From NCBI GenBank assembly GCA_937864265.1, contig CALMIR010000047.1:1-35918 (forward strand): 35,918 nt of DNA, given 5' to 3'. The DNA comes from an uncultured Saprospirales bacterium. Its GTDB lineage: Bacteria > Bacteroidota > Bacteroidia > Chitinophagales > Saprospiraceae. Below the pieces are notes generated by a model that was not told the DNA's origin, did not search any database, and saw only the letters and a program-made list of their open reading frames with translations. The position numbers were made by a program, and so were the translations under genes. Below, one piece after another: positions 16,474 through 25,294 of the stretch. The first letter of the stretch is position 1. The number at the start of each line of letters is the position of its first letter.

Positions 16474-17019
16474 TTAAAATTGGTGTTTAAAATTCATCGT
16501 TACCCGTTTTCCGTCGGTAAGTTGTGCATCAACTTGCATGGTGTATTCGCTTTCGCTGTGTGTAGTAAATAAAACGGTACCGCTTATTGCAGCCTGGATG
16601 TCGAAATTTATAGGTTCAATAGTTTCTACCGTATAAGTAAAGCTTGTGATTTTGTGAGCCGTATAAACATTAGACTCCATGATTTGGAATTCACCATTTA
16701 AGGGTTCATTTTTTAGCACAGTTGCATAAAACCTGAATTTCAAAATTTCATTACAATCATTACCAATCGCATCAATCAAAAATTCATAAGCATCTAAAGA
16801 AGGTGGTTCGGCATTGAATACTTCGGCCATTTGTAGCGGTAACCTTTGCCCATTAATTTCTATTTCCCCTTGGATGCTATCCAGATTAGGACAATTAATG
16901 ATAGGATCTTCATTACATCCCAAAATCATGAAGCATAAGCATAGCATGATTCCAGTTGAAATTTGCTTTTTCAAGTTGCGTTTAGTTTTATTGGACAAAT
17001 AAAGATGACGAAAAAACAT
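16474..17019 (-). CDS. Hypothetical lipoprotein
   Basis: The 181-aa protein has a basic N-terminus (residues 1-20 rich in Lys/Arg), a hydrophobic stretch and the lipobox MILGC (Cys35). No known domain is recognised in the mature part; it looks like an all-beta protein with repeated Thr-rich strands. The Met at residue 25 would leave too short a signal peptide, so the first Met is preferred. It is followed after 23 bp by the CarboxypepD_reg protein, suggesting a shared envelope function. Confidence 0.7.
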   Translation of the reverse strand: MFFRHLYLSNKTKRNLKKQISTGIMLCLCFMILGCNEDPIINCPNLDSIQGEIEINGQRLPLQMAEVFNAEPPSLDAYEFLIDAIGNDCNEILKFRFYATVLKNEPLNGEFQIMESNVYTAHKITSFTYTVETIEPINFDIQAAISGTVLFTTHSESEYTMQVDAQLTDGKRVTMNFKHQF

Positions 17020-17302
17020 TGCTTTATTTGGAAAGAAAATAGCTATAAATAATAAAGAAGCCTACCCTTCTCCTAATAAAATACAGGCCTAAATATAGAC
17101 CCATCGTTCCAAAAAAGCAATACGAAGCAGGAAAAAATGCTTGGCGCTAATTGTTCAGAGGATTTCAGGATATGTATTTGAAATGTAAATTATTTGGCAA
17201 AACCCTGCTTCTAAATTTTTCTCCATGAACACTCTTTGCTAAATGGAAGTTATACTTCGCGTTATCACTAACGTATTTTAACCAAACCAAAACAAAGTTT
17301 TC

Positions 17303-18262
17303 ATGAAAAATTCTTTGCTTTTGCAGGGCATATTGTGCCTTGCTCTAGGTGTCCTTTTATTGCCGTCATGTAAGGATGAGGATGAAAATCCAGAACCGAC
17401 TACCCCCAATATTGTCGAATTTGCGCAAGCTGATCCCAATTTCAGCATTTTGGTAGAGGCCGTTGTAAAGGCCGAATTGGATGGCGTACTGAGTGGGGAT
17501 GGCCCTTTCACGCTGTTTGCACCGGATAATGATGCTTTCCAAGCTTTCCTGAATGCAGCTGGGACTAACACAGTAGCTAATACACCTAAAGAAGTATTGG
17601 TTGCTGTGTTGACCAATCATGTCGTTGCAGGTGAAGTGACATCGGGTGATCTGGCAACTGGCTATGTTTCCACGCTCAGCGAAACGGCTTACGGAAGCGC
17701 TGCTACCAGCTTGTATGTGAGCACTGCCAATGGTGTACAGTTGAATGGAACATCAACCGTTACCCAAGCGGATGTAGAGGTATCTAATGGAGTCATTCAC
17801 GTGATAGACGAGGTGATTGCACTGCCAACAGTAGTTACGTTCGCTTTGGCCGACCCCAATCTTTCTACCCTTGTAGCCGCCCTGACGGCAGAAGGACTTA
17901 GCATTGATTTTGTAAGTGTACTGAGTGGTGATGGCCCTTTCACCGTATTTGCACCAACTAATGATGCTTTCCAAAAATTGCTGGACAGCAATCCTGACTG
18001 GAACTCCCTCGCCGACATTCCATCTGATCTGCTGCAAACCGTGCTGTTGTACCATGTGACCGATGCAGGAAATGTGCGAGCCGGAGATCTGCAAGACGGG
18101 CAGGTGGTCAATACACTGGCAGGCGAATCATTTACCATCAACTTGGCCAATGCATCTGGGCCAGCCATCACGGCGGGTTCTAATACGGCCAATATCATCG
18201 CAACCGACGTGCAAGCTGCTAATGGGGTAGTACACGTGATCGATACGGTGATTTTGCCTTGA
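17303..18262 (+). CDS. Lipoprotein with two fasciclin (FAS1) domains, A
   Basis: The 319-aa protein has a signal peptide with lipobox LLPSC (Cys23) and an acidic linker. Two FAS1 domains follow at about 36-173 and 175-319. Each shows the FAS1 boxes: FAxDPNFSxLVxA, GPFTxFAPxNDAF, a central VLxxHV, and NGVxHVIDxVI at the end. FAS1 domains mediate adhesion or matrix contacts, and such lipoproteins are common surface proteins in Bacteroidota. The gene is followed after 54 bp by a second two-domain fasciclin gene with related sequence, so the two are probably a duplicated pair in one transcript. Confidence 0.92.
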   Translation: MKNSLLLQGILCLALGVLLLPSCKDEDENPEPTTPNIVEFAQADPNFSILVEAVVKAELDGVLSGDGPFTLFAPDNDAFQAFLNAAGTNTVANTPKEVLVAVLTNHVVAGEVTSGDLATGYVSTLSETAYGSAATSLYVSTANGVQLNGTSTVTQADVEVSNGVIHVIDEVIALPTVVTFALADPNLSTLVAALTAEGLSIDFVSVLSGDGPFTVFAPTNDAFQKLLDSNPDWNSLADIPSDLLQTVLLYHVTDAGNVRAGDLQDGQVVNTLAGESFTINLANASGPAITAGSNTANIIATDVQAANGVVHVIDTVILP

Positions 18263-18316
18263 TTTTTTTCTTGACTTCCAATACTAATTCACTAATCTTA
18301 AAATCCAAATTACATT

Positions 18317-19330
18317 ATGAAACCATTCCGTTTCGTTTACCTGGTGTTAATGCTCATTGTCATGGGGTTTTCTTTTTCCTGTACAAAGGAGCAGGAGATT
18401 ACAGCTACCGAAATCAGCTCAGATGGGGCGATTGACTTCAGAGGTGGCCGAGGTGAACCCGATGCGTCTGATCCTCAAGGGCCAACAATTGTTGATATTG
18501 CAGTTAGCTTGCCCGACTTCAGTGTGTTGGTCGATGCAGTAGTCAGAGCCGGCCTAGTCGATGCGCTTTCAGCTGCGGGTCCATACACTGTATTTGCACC
18601 TACTAATGACGCTTTCGATGCTTTCTTGAGTGCCAATGGTTTTTCCAGTATTGATGATGTTCCTGTAGATTTGCTGACTACGGTATTGACTACTCATGTG
18701 TTGGCAGGGGAATTCTTTGCGGCAAACATCAGCACAGGGTACTTCAACACGCTGGCGGCAGGCCCAGGAGCGACTCAGACGGATATTTATGTACAAAAAA
18801 CAAGCGGGGTAAGCATTAATGGCAATATTAATGTGATTGCAGCAGATGTAGATGCTTCTAATGGCGTTATACACGTGATTGATGCAGTTATTGCACCATC
18901 CGATATTGTGACTTTGGCAGCTAGCAATCCAAATTTTTCTATCCTGGTAGAAGCGCTTACCCGCCCGGATCTTTCTATTGACTTTATTGGCGCATTGAGT
19001 GGTGCGGGCCCTTTGACTGTAGTAGCACCTACCAATGATGCTTTCATCAATTTGCTCAACAGCAATCCTGCTTGGAATTCGCTGAACGATATTCCTGCTG
19101 ATGTGCTGGAATCGGTATTGTTGTACCACGTGGCAGGTGGCAATTTGACCTCCTCCTTTTTACTCAGAAGCCCACAAGTCAATACTTTGCTGAGCGGATC
19201 AAGTTGGACGACTTCTATACTCGGAGGGCTGCGCGTTGTTGCGGCTTCTAATACAGCTGGAATTATAGCTACAGATGTTCAGGCGCAAAATGGTGTCATC
19301 CACGCTATTGATACCGTGATTTTGCCATAG
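18317..19330 (+). CDS. Lipoprotein with two fasciclin (FAS1) domains, B
   Basis: The 337-aa paralog of the preceding gene has the lipobox FSFSC (Cys22) and a Gly/Asp-rich linker (DFRGGRGEPDASDP). Two FAS1 domains follow, at about 56-193 and 194-337, with GPYTVFAPTNDAFDAF, NGVIHVIDAVIAP and NGVIHAIDTVILP. It should sit on the same surface as its neighbour. The gene ends 43 bp before a strong hairpin that terminates it and the convergent barrel gene. Confidence 0.92.
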   Translation: MKPFRFVYLVLMLIVMGFSFSCTKEQEITATEISSDGAIDFRGGRGEPDASDPQGPTIVDIAVSLPDFSVLVDAVVRAGLVDALSAAGPYTVFAPTNDAFDAFLSANGFSSIDDVPVDLLTTVLTTHVLAGEFFAANISTGYFNTLAAGPGATQTDIYVQKTSGVSINGNINVIAADVDASNGVIHVIDAVIAPSDIVTLAASNPNFSILVEALTRPDLSIDFIGALSGAGPLTVVAPTNDAFINLLNSNPAWNSLNDIPADVLESVLLYHVAGGNLTSSFLLRSPQVNTLLSGSSWTTSILGGLRVVAASNTAGIIATDVQAQNGVIHAIDTVILP

Positions 19331-19373
19331 TCATGTAGCAATAGTTGTTAAAATGAATAGGTTACTTTGAAAA

Positions 19374-19407
19374 AGAGGCTAGGATTGTTTGAAAAATCCT
19401 GGCCTCT
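19374..19407. terminator. Bidirectional rho-independent terminator
   Basis: A 13-nt stem AGAGGCTAGGATT / AATCCTGGCCTCT has one G-T pairing and an 8-nt loop. It is preceded by an A-run and followed by TCTTTT. It lies between convergent genes (stops at 19330 and 19421), so it can terminate both strands. Confidence 0.85.
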
Positions 19408-19420
19408 TCTTTTACATCGT

Positions 19421-20287
19421 TTAGAAAGTCGGGCAGCCTAAGCCCCGCCCATTATTCCAGGCATTGCGGCCACTTCCTGCCAAACGGAAGCACAAAGTAA
19501 AAGAAGAAATGAAATACCAGTCTTTATATTCTCCACCTCTTGTGTAAATGGTATTGGCATCATTGGGATCGACGATAGAGGGATTGCTCAACCGGGCTGC
19601 CAATTGGCCATTGTTTTCCAAAATGTCAAAATAGTTAACGAAGGTATCGCTTACATCATCCAGGTAATCTGTCAGCAGCTTACGACCGCCCAGCTCCACG
19701 TTGATGCTCATGGTTTCATTGAGTTGAAACTTCAAGCCTGCACCAAATGGAAAGGCTACTTGGGTCAGTTGGTAGGGTTCGCCATAGGCTGGAATGCCTT
19801 GCCCTTCGGTACCCAGTGGTTGCAGCGCTACATAATCGCCGTCGAATGGTGCTTCCGGATTGAAATGAAAAAAACCGGCGCCTAGAAATACGTAAGGCGT
19901 TATGCCCTTGGATTCATAGTTGCCGATGTGGAACAAGTTGATTTCGGCCAGCAAGGATAGCTCCGTGATATTGGAACGGAAAGCCAATCCTCGATTGTAA
20001 TTCAGACTATGGGTATCATCTCCGCTTACCTTAGCCAAGTTGAAGCCCAAGCGTAATGCCAGGGTTTTGTTGAGGTTAAAGCGGGCAAAAGCCCCGAAGG
20101 CAGGGTGTACTTCATTGAGGTACAGGCCAAATTCGGATGGCGAAAGATCACCACTGTAAAAAGAAGCGCCTGCAGAGAGGCCAATTTCGGTGTATTGCCC
20201 TTTAATAGGCGATAGGGCTACCGAAGACAACAAACACAGGATTAAAATTTGTTTTCTCATAAACTGTGGGTTTAACGGGACATTCAA
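19421..20287 (-). CDS. Outer-membrane beta-barrel protein, DUF6089-like, A
   Basis: The sequence gives 288 aa, but the likelier start is Met10 at 20260, giving MRKQILILCLLSSVALSPIKG as a classic signal peptide. The mature protein has alternating strands: GASFYSGDLSPSEFG, ALRLGFNLAKVSGDD, a long loop with LQPLGTEGQG, FPFGAGLKFQLNETMSINVELGGRKLLTDYLDDVS, and a C-terminal barrel strand. These features match DUF6089 barrels. It is a paralog of the next gene (shared LQPLGTEGQG and LLTDYLDDVS). The function is unknown. Both point the same way on the minus strand. Confidence 0.82.
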   Translation of the reverse strand: MNVPLNPQFMRKQILILCLLSSVALSPIKGQYTEIGLSAGASFYSGDLSPSEFGLYLNEVHPAFGAFARFNLNKTLALRLGFNLAKVSGDDTHSLNYNRGLAFRSNITELSLLAEINLFHIGNYESKGITPYVFLGAGFFHFNPEAPFDGDYVALQPLGTEGQGIPAYGEPYQLTQVAFPFGAGLKFQLNETMSINVELGGRKLLTDYLDDVSDTFVNYFDILENNGQLAARLSNPSIVDPNDANTIYTRGGEYKDWYFISSFTLCFRLAGSGRNAWNNGRGLGCPTF

Positions 20288-20457
20288 TATGGCGTTTATA
20301 CCAGCAATTCATAACATGTAACCAGTAAAACGATTTTTTTTTGCAAAAACTTATCCAGGCTCTGAGTAGAAAAGGGGGGCAATTGAATCTTTTACAGCAA
20401 TCTCTATTAAAGAGGCCATTTATCGTCTTGACGCTGCTCTAAAAGATAGAAAAAAAA

Positions 20458-21294
20458 TCACCATTTCTTAAAACACGGCACCGGGTTGGAAAACATTTTA
20501 TAAATGGCATTGCCAAAGTTATAGGAAAGCGTAATATTCATCATGTAGTACCAATCGCGCCGAGTGCTGCCGCGGAAGTAATTTTCATCTACGCCTTCAT
20601 TAGCGGGCAAGTTGGGGTTGCTCAGGCGGGCGGCTAGGGGGCCATTGCCATCAAATACTTCTTTGTGGTTGACAAGGGTAGCGCTTACGTCATCGAGATA
20701 ATCGGTCAACAACAATCGACCACCGGCTTCAAAGCCGAAGGTGAACTTGCGAACCACGAACCTGATGCCCGCTCCAACTGGAAAATTGATTTGGGTGCGT
20801 TTGTAAGGTTGTTCGTAGCCTGCTAAACCTTGCCCTTCTGTTCCTAAGGGCTGCAAATCGTGCCATTGCCCGTCAAGATAGCCCTGAGGGTTGTAGTGAA
20901 AAATGCCTACTCCGGCATATAAGTAAGGAAAGGTATGGCTGTATTCGCTGTGGCGGATTCGCCAGGAGTGCCATTCTTCAATGACGTTAAATTCCCAGAG
21001 ATTGCTGCGGAAGTTGAGCATTCTTTGGGGGTTTTTGGATCGGATATCGTCGCCTTGTATGCCTCCAAAATTCAGATTGAAACGGGTAGAAAATTGCTGG
21101 CGATTGGATAGGCGGCAGAACACGCCAAAAGCTGGCCTGGATTCTTGCAAAACTTGTCCGAAATCGTCGCTGGATAAGTCGCCACTATAAAAATTGCCGC
21201 CAAAATTGATGCCCAGATCAACGACTTGGGCTGCTGCAATGGAAGATAAGCAGAGCAGTAGGGCTGCTGCAAATGGGATTATGTGATTTTTCAC
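20458..21294 (-). CDS. Outer-membrane beta-barrel protein, DUF6089-like, B
   Basis: This 278-aa paralog of the barrel downstream of it uses a GTG start codon at 21294. The signal peptide MKNHIIPFAAALLLCLSSIA ends near AQ (residue 23). Shared signatures are GGNFYSGDLSSDDFGQVL, DLQPLGTEGQG, FPVGAGIRF and GRLLLTDYLDDVSATLVN. A perfect -7 element (TATATTTG) lies 30 nt upstream on the minus strand, supporting the GTG start. The product is an outer-membrane barrel with no assigned function. Confidence 0.82.
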   Translation of the reverse strand: MKNHIIPFAAALLLCLSSIAAAQVVDLGINFGGNFYSGDLSSDDFGQVLQESRPAFGVFCRLSNRQQFSTRFNLNFGGIQGDDIRSKNPQRMLNFRSNLWEFNVIEEWHSWRIRHSEYSHTFPYLYAGVGIFHYNPQGYLDGQWHDLQPLGTEGQGLAGYEQPYKRTQINFPVGAGIRFVVRKFTFGFEAGGRLLLTDYLDDVSATLVNHKEVFDGNGPLAARLSNPNLPANEGVDENYFRGSTRRDWYYMMNITLSYNFGNAIYKMFSNPVPCFKKW

Positions 21295-21323
21295 AGTTTC
21301 GGGATTTTTATATTTATTTTTTG

Positions 21324-21331
21324 CAAATATA
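21324..21331 (-). promoter_or_regulatory. -7 promoter element TATATTTG (minus strand) for the barrel pair
   Basis: Reads TATATTTG on the minus strand, an exact TAnnTTTG match 30 nt before the GTG start at 21294. This is the same spacing as for the ABC-OmpA operon. Confidence 0.5.
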
Positions 21332-21448
21332 TGGGTTTTCTTAAAAATAGGAATGGTTTTTCCTTAACTATTGTCCAAATCATCTGTTCTTAGGAATGGA
21401 AAACTCTTTTTCACCCAATATTTTAATTCCTTATAAAAACACTTCTAC

Positions 21449-23254
21449 ATGGGAATGCGAAGGCCAACCGGGCGTACAGATGAGCAAAAGCCGCCCCGCC
21501 TGACCAGGGAAAAACTGATACAAGCTGCCAAAATATTTCGTTTTATCCGACCTTATCGCTGGTCTTTTATTTTTGGGTTGTTTTTGCTGTTTATTTCCAG
21601 CCTGGTATTTATGATTTTCCCTTATATGTCGGGCTTGATGGTGGATGTAGCGCAAGGAGCTGCGGATGTGGATATTTCCCTCGGACAAATTGGATGGGTA
21701 CTGTTGGGCGTGTTGATCGCCCAAGGGGGCGTGTCCTACCTGCGGGTTATTTTATTTGCCCAAGTCAGCGAAAGAGGCATTGCCGATTTGCGCAAAGCAC
21801 TCTATGAAAAACTGATTTCACTGCCCATCGTTTTTTTTGAAAAAAGCAGGGTAGGAGAGTTGGTCAGCCGCTTGACCTCCGATGTTGAAAAATTGTACAA
21901 TGCCTTTTCGATAACCTTGGCTGAGTTTTTGCGACAGGTCATCATATTGATTGCAGGTGTTTTTTTTCTGGCTTTTCGGGCGCCAATGCTCTCGCTCATC
22001 ATGTTGGGCACTTTTCCGGTTATCGTAGTAGGGGCTATGTTTTTCGGGCGCTTCATTCGCAAATTATCCAAAGACAGGCAACAGGAACTGGCCAACTCCA
22101 ACACTATTTTAAATGAAACCCTCCAGGCCATACACGCGGTAAAAGCCTTTACCAATGAATGGTTTGAGGCAGGTCGCTATGGCGATGCCATCAATCGGGT
22201 TGTGAAAATAGCGCTAAAATTTGCCCGCTACCGGGCTTTGTTTTCCATTTTTATCATCACTTTCTTATTTGGAGCCTTGTTCTTCATCATCTGGCAAGGC
22301 GCCAATATGGTGAGCAATGGCACCATGACAGCGGGTCGCCTCATCGAATTTGTAGTTTATACGGGTATAATAGGAGGGGCAATAGCCGGGTTGGGCAATT
22401 TTTATACCGAGATATTGGGTGCTATCGGGGCTACGGAAAACATCCGGGAAATCCTGGATATGGATAGCGAGGTGAAAGTTGAGCCCATTGAGCAAAGCCA
22501 GCAAATTACCCTTAGTGGGCATATTGAATACGATAATGTGTATTTTGAATACCCGACCCGCCAGGATATACCCGTGTTGAAAGGGCTGAGCTTTGAAGTG
22601 GAGGCTGGCAGAAAAATAGCTTTAGTGGGCATGAGCGGCGCCGGCAAATCGACTATCGTTCAGTTGCTGTTGCAGTTTTATCCCATCAGTAGCGGGGCAA
22701 TTCGGGTGGATGGGCGCGACATCCGGGATTTTGACATTACGGCCTTTCGGCAAAACATAGCCATCGTGCCGCAGGAAGTGCTTTTATTTGGCGGCAGCAT
22801 TCGGGAAAATATCCTTTACGGCAAACCCAATGCCACAGAAGAGGAAATCGTGGAGGCTGCGAAAAAGGCCAACGCCTGGGAATTCATCGCTTCCTTTCCA
22901 GAAAAATTGGAAACGGTAGTTGGAGAACGCGGGATCAAACTTTCGGGCGGGCAGCGCCAGCGCATTGCTATTGCGAGGGCTATTTTGAAAGATCCGGCTA
23001 TTTTATTGCTCGATGAGGCCACCTCTTCTCTGGATGCAGAATCGGAAAAACTGGTTCAAGAAGCGCTCAATACTTTGATGGAAGGGCGTACCTCTATCAT
23101 TATCGCGCATCGCTTGGCCACCATCCGCGATGTGGATTGTATTTATGTGATTGACAATGGTCGTATCATTGAACAAGGCACGCACGAAGAACTTTCCTTG
23201 CTAGAAAACGGTGCTTATAATGGATTGGCCAAGTTGCAGTTCGAACTGTACTAA
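21449..23254 (+). CDS. ABC exporter, MsbA/BmrA-like half-transporter
   Basis: The 601-aa polypeptide fuses a six-helix exporter domain (about residues 30-330) to an ATPase domain (about 358-595). It has Walker A GMSGAGKST (394-402), Q-loop Gln442, signature LSGGQRQR (498-505), Walker B ILLLDE (518-523), D-loop SSLD and the switch histidine in AHRL (His554). It functions as a homodimer moving lipids, drugs or other hydrophobic substrates outward; the substrate cannot be read from the sequence. It shares the CTAA stop overlap (23251-23254) with the convergent CoA-binding gene. Confidence 0.93.
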   Translation: MGMRRPTGRTDEQKPPRLTREKLIQAAKIFRFIRPYRWSFIFGLFLLFISSLVFMIFPYMSGLMVDVAQGAADVDISLGQIGWVLLGVLIAQGGVSYLRVILFAQVSERGIADLRKALYEKLISLPIVFFEKSRVGELVSRLTSDVEKLYNAFSITLAEFLRQVIILIAGVFFLAFRAPMLSLIMLGTFPVIVVGAMFFGRFIRKLSKDRQQELANSNTILNETLQAIHAVKAFTNEWFEAGRYGDAINRVVKIALKFARYRALFSIFIITFLFGALFFIIWQGANMVSNGTMTAGRLIEFVVYTGIIGGAIAGLGNFYTEILGAIGATENIREILDMDSEVKVEPIEQSQQITLSGHIEYDNVYFEYPTRQDIPVLKGLSFEVEAGRKIALVGMSGAGKSTIVQLLLQFYPISSGAIRVDGRDIRDFDITAFRQNIAIVPQEVLLFGGSIRENILYGKPNATEEEIVEAAKKANAWEFIASFPEKLETVVGERGIKLSGGQRQRIAIARAILKDPAILLLDEATSSLDAESEKLVQEALNTLMEGRTSIIIAHRLATIRDVDCIYVIDNGRIIEQGTHEELSLLENGAYNGLAKLQFELY

Positions 23255-23610
23255 AACACGTCCAGAGAAAGCATGACCAAGGTGCAAGCTATTTCCACTT
23301 CTATGTTGTGTTCCTGTGCCAGGCGCATCAATTCAGGGTTTTCTGTACCTGGATTGAATATGATCCTTTTGGGCTTCAGGTTGAGCAGGTAATCGTAGTA
23401 GCTTTTTTGGTGCTCCGGGTTGAGGTAAAGGGTTACCGTATCCACATCAGCTATTGCTGGCTCACCTTGTTGGATGGCCAAGCCTGCTATTTCGCCACTT
23501 TTGATACCCACGGGCACTACATCATGTCCATTGGCCAGCAAGCGGTGCACAGCGGCGTTAGAATATCGATCGGAGTTGGTAGAAGCACCTAGAACAAGTG
23601 TTTTTTTCAT
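23251..23610 (-). CDS. CoA-binding (YccU-like) Rossmann protein
   Basis: This 119-aa single-domain protein belongs to the CoA_binding_2 type. It has an N-terminal nucleotide-binding beta-alpha unit (KKTLVLGASTNSDRYSNAA), a middle VDTVTLYLNPEHQ and the closing NPGTENPELMRLAQEHNIEVEIACTLVML. The fold is the CoA-binding domain of succinyl-CoA synthetase alone. No catalytic partner is visible nearby. It overlaps the stop of the convergent ABC exporter by 4 bp. Confidence 0.88.
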   Translation of the reverse strand: MKKTLVLGASTNSDRYSNAAVHRLLANGHDVVPVGIKSGEIAGLAIQQGEPAIADVDTVTLYLNPEHQKSYYDYLLNLKPKRIIFNPGTENPELMRLAQEHNIEVEIACTLVMLSLDVF

Positions 23611-23696
23611 TTTCTGTCAATTGGAAAAACGTGAGAACAAATAATTGTGGGAGAAAGTTTGGAACGATCACCGGGCAGAAGCTATTTGTAAACCGA

Positions 23697-25136
23697 CTAT
23701 TTTTCAAACAAGTCGTCCAGTACGATTGATTTATCCACTAAATTGGCGCTGTGTTCATTGGGCAATATGCCGTAGGTGCTGAGGAAGGTGAGGAATACTT
23801 GTTTTTTGGTACCCGAATGGTGTTGGAATAAAGCGACTTTCCTTCTCAAATCTGCGGCATAAGATTTGCTGATGATAAATTCGGTATTCGACCATTTTAT
23901 TTCGCATAGATTAATAACCCGGTCGTCCCGGTCGATGAGCAGGTCAATTTGAAACCCTTCTGTATCCTGATTTCCTTTTTGATAATAACTGGATGAGCGG
24001 GCGAAAACGCCGGCAATACCCAGTGCTTTTTTAATTTCGGCAATATGCTTGAGGCATACACTTTCAAAGGCATAGCCACTCCAGCTTTTATACGAAGGGG
24101 TCGATTGAAAATTCACCCAGGTACCGGCACCTTCTTTTTTAAGGGGCTCGATGAATTTTAGATAAAACAGGGAATATTCATCGGTAAGGCGATACCGTGT
24201 TGCTCTTTTTGCATGGCCAAAAGCAGGGTATTGTCCAATGAAACCAGAATGAGTCAGTTCTTCCAGTATGGTGCTCACCCCCCCGCCATTGCTTAGTTTG
24301 GTCAAAGTAATGATCTCGCTGCGCGTAAGGCCTGATTGTTTACTGGAAAGTGCTCGGACTATGGCTTGGTGGTTTTCAGCGTGATCAAACAGCGAGGGAT
24401 ACAATTGTTCAAATTCGTCGTACAGCATGCTGCTAGGCGTAAAACAGATGCGGTCAATATTTTGAGCCACACTTTCTCCATTTTGCACTTCTTTGAGGTA
24501 GTGCGGTATGCCGCCGAGTACCATATAAAGGGCTGTGATTTGGTGGCGGTTGAATTTGATGCCCTTATGCCTCAGGTATAGTTCTGTTTCGTACAGGGTA
24601 AAAGGGAAGAGGTAAATGCGTTTGGTAATTCGGTTGAACAATCCGCCTTTGTTGTGCACCACTTTTCGGATCATCCAGGATGCAGCAGAACCACAAATGA
24701 CAACGATGACATTATTTTTGACGGCCCAACTGTTCCAGAAAAACCCAAATGCTTTTAAAAAACCGGAACGATGGGTGGATAGCCAAGGCATTTCATCAAA
24801 AAATACCACCTTTTTTTCTGAAGCATTTAATTGCTCAAGATATAGGATCAACAGGCGGAAAGCGTCTAGCCAGGATTTTGGTGTTTCAACAGGCAAGGTG
24901 GTTTTGGCGAATAATTGGAGTGCGATGGAAAAATTTTCGAGTTGCTCTTTCAGACTGGCATGCTGGATGCCTGTGATTTCAAAAGCCAGTTGCTGGTGAT
25001 AAACGTGCTGTATCAAAAAAGTTTTACCCACCCGCCGCCGCCCAATGACAGAAACAAGCTCTGATTCCTCTGTATGAAGCAGCTTTTCAAGTAATGCCAC
25101 TTCTTTTTCCCGTCCGATCAGGTGTGTTTTTTTCAT
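23697..25136 (-). CDS. Archaeal-type ATPase with C-terminal DUF234 nuclease-like domain
   Basis: The preferred start is ATG at 25136, giving 479 aa beginning MKKTHLIGREKEVALL; the open frame runs 33 codons further upstream but that part lies in repeat DNA. The N-terminal P-loop domain (PF01637 type) has Walker A GRRRVGKT (32-39) and Walker B VVFFDEMPWL (Asp114, Glu115). A winged-helix-like middle follows, then a DUF234-type tail with a PD-(D/E)XK-like core: Asp398 in FQIDLLIDR and Glu412-x-Lys414 in CEIKWS. Such proteins are abundant in Bacteroidota and archaea; their role is unclear, possibly defence or mobile-element related. It lies about 160 bp downstream of the TIR-caspase gene on the same strand. 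Confidence 0.87.
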   Translation of the reverse strand: MKKTHLIGREKEVALLEKLLHTEESELVSVIGRRRVGKTFLIQHVYHQQLAFEITGIQHASLKEQLENFSIALQLFAKTTLPVETPKSWLDAFRLLILYLEQLNASEKKVVFFDEMPWLSTHRSGFLKAFGFFWNSWAVKNNVIVVICGSAASWMIRKVVHNKGGLFNRITKRIYLFPFTLYETELYLRHKGIKFNRHQITALYMVLGGIPHYLKEVQNGESVAQNIDRICFTPSSMLYDEFEQLYPSLFDHAENHQAIVRALSSKQSGLTRSEIITLTKLSNGGGVSTILEELTHSGFIGQYPAFGHAKRATRYRLTDEYSLFYLKFIEPLKKEGAGTWVNFQSTPSYKSWSGYAFESVCLKHIAEIKKALGIAGVFARSSSYYQKGNQDTEGFQIDLLIDRDDRVINLCEIKWSNTEFIISKSYAADLRRKVALFQHHSGTKKQVFLTFLSTYGILPNEHSANLVDKSIVLDDLFEK

Positions 25137-25237
25137 TATTGCTCGCTTGATGTGGGTAAATATACATCGTTTGAGCGAGTAATAAAAGTCTATTGCTCGC
25201 TTTATCTCGGAAAAAAGGGGAGATAAAGCGGGCAATG
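25137..25237. repeat. Cluster of TATTGCTCGCTT direct and inverted repeats before the archaeal-type ATPase gene
   Basis: TATTGCTCGCTT occurs at 25137-25148, touching the ATG, and again at 25191-25202. An inverted near-copy, GCGAGTAATA, lies at 25175-25184, and another near-inverted copy at 25226-25237. The 18-nt arms 25191-25208 and 25220-25237 (16 of 18 matching, 11-nt loop) form a hairpin. On the minus strand it stands 58 bp after the TIR-caspase stop, so it may terminate that gene. The repeats may also be operator sites for the ATPase gene. Confidence 0.6.
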
Positions 25238-25294
25238 GCTATTTGATACTGATTTCATGTGCGCAACATAGCGCAGCGATCAACCATCCAAAAT

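Noticed and set aside
25137-25235. 33-codon N-terminal extension of the archaeal-type ATPase
   Set aside because: It is encoded by the repeat cluster, has no family similarity, and the family normally starts at the MKKTHLIGRE-type sequence.
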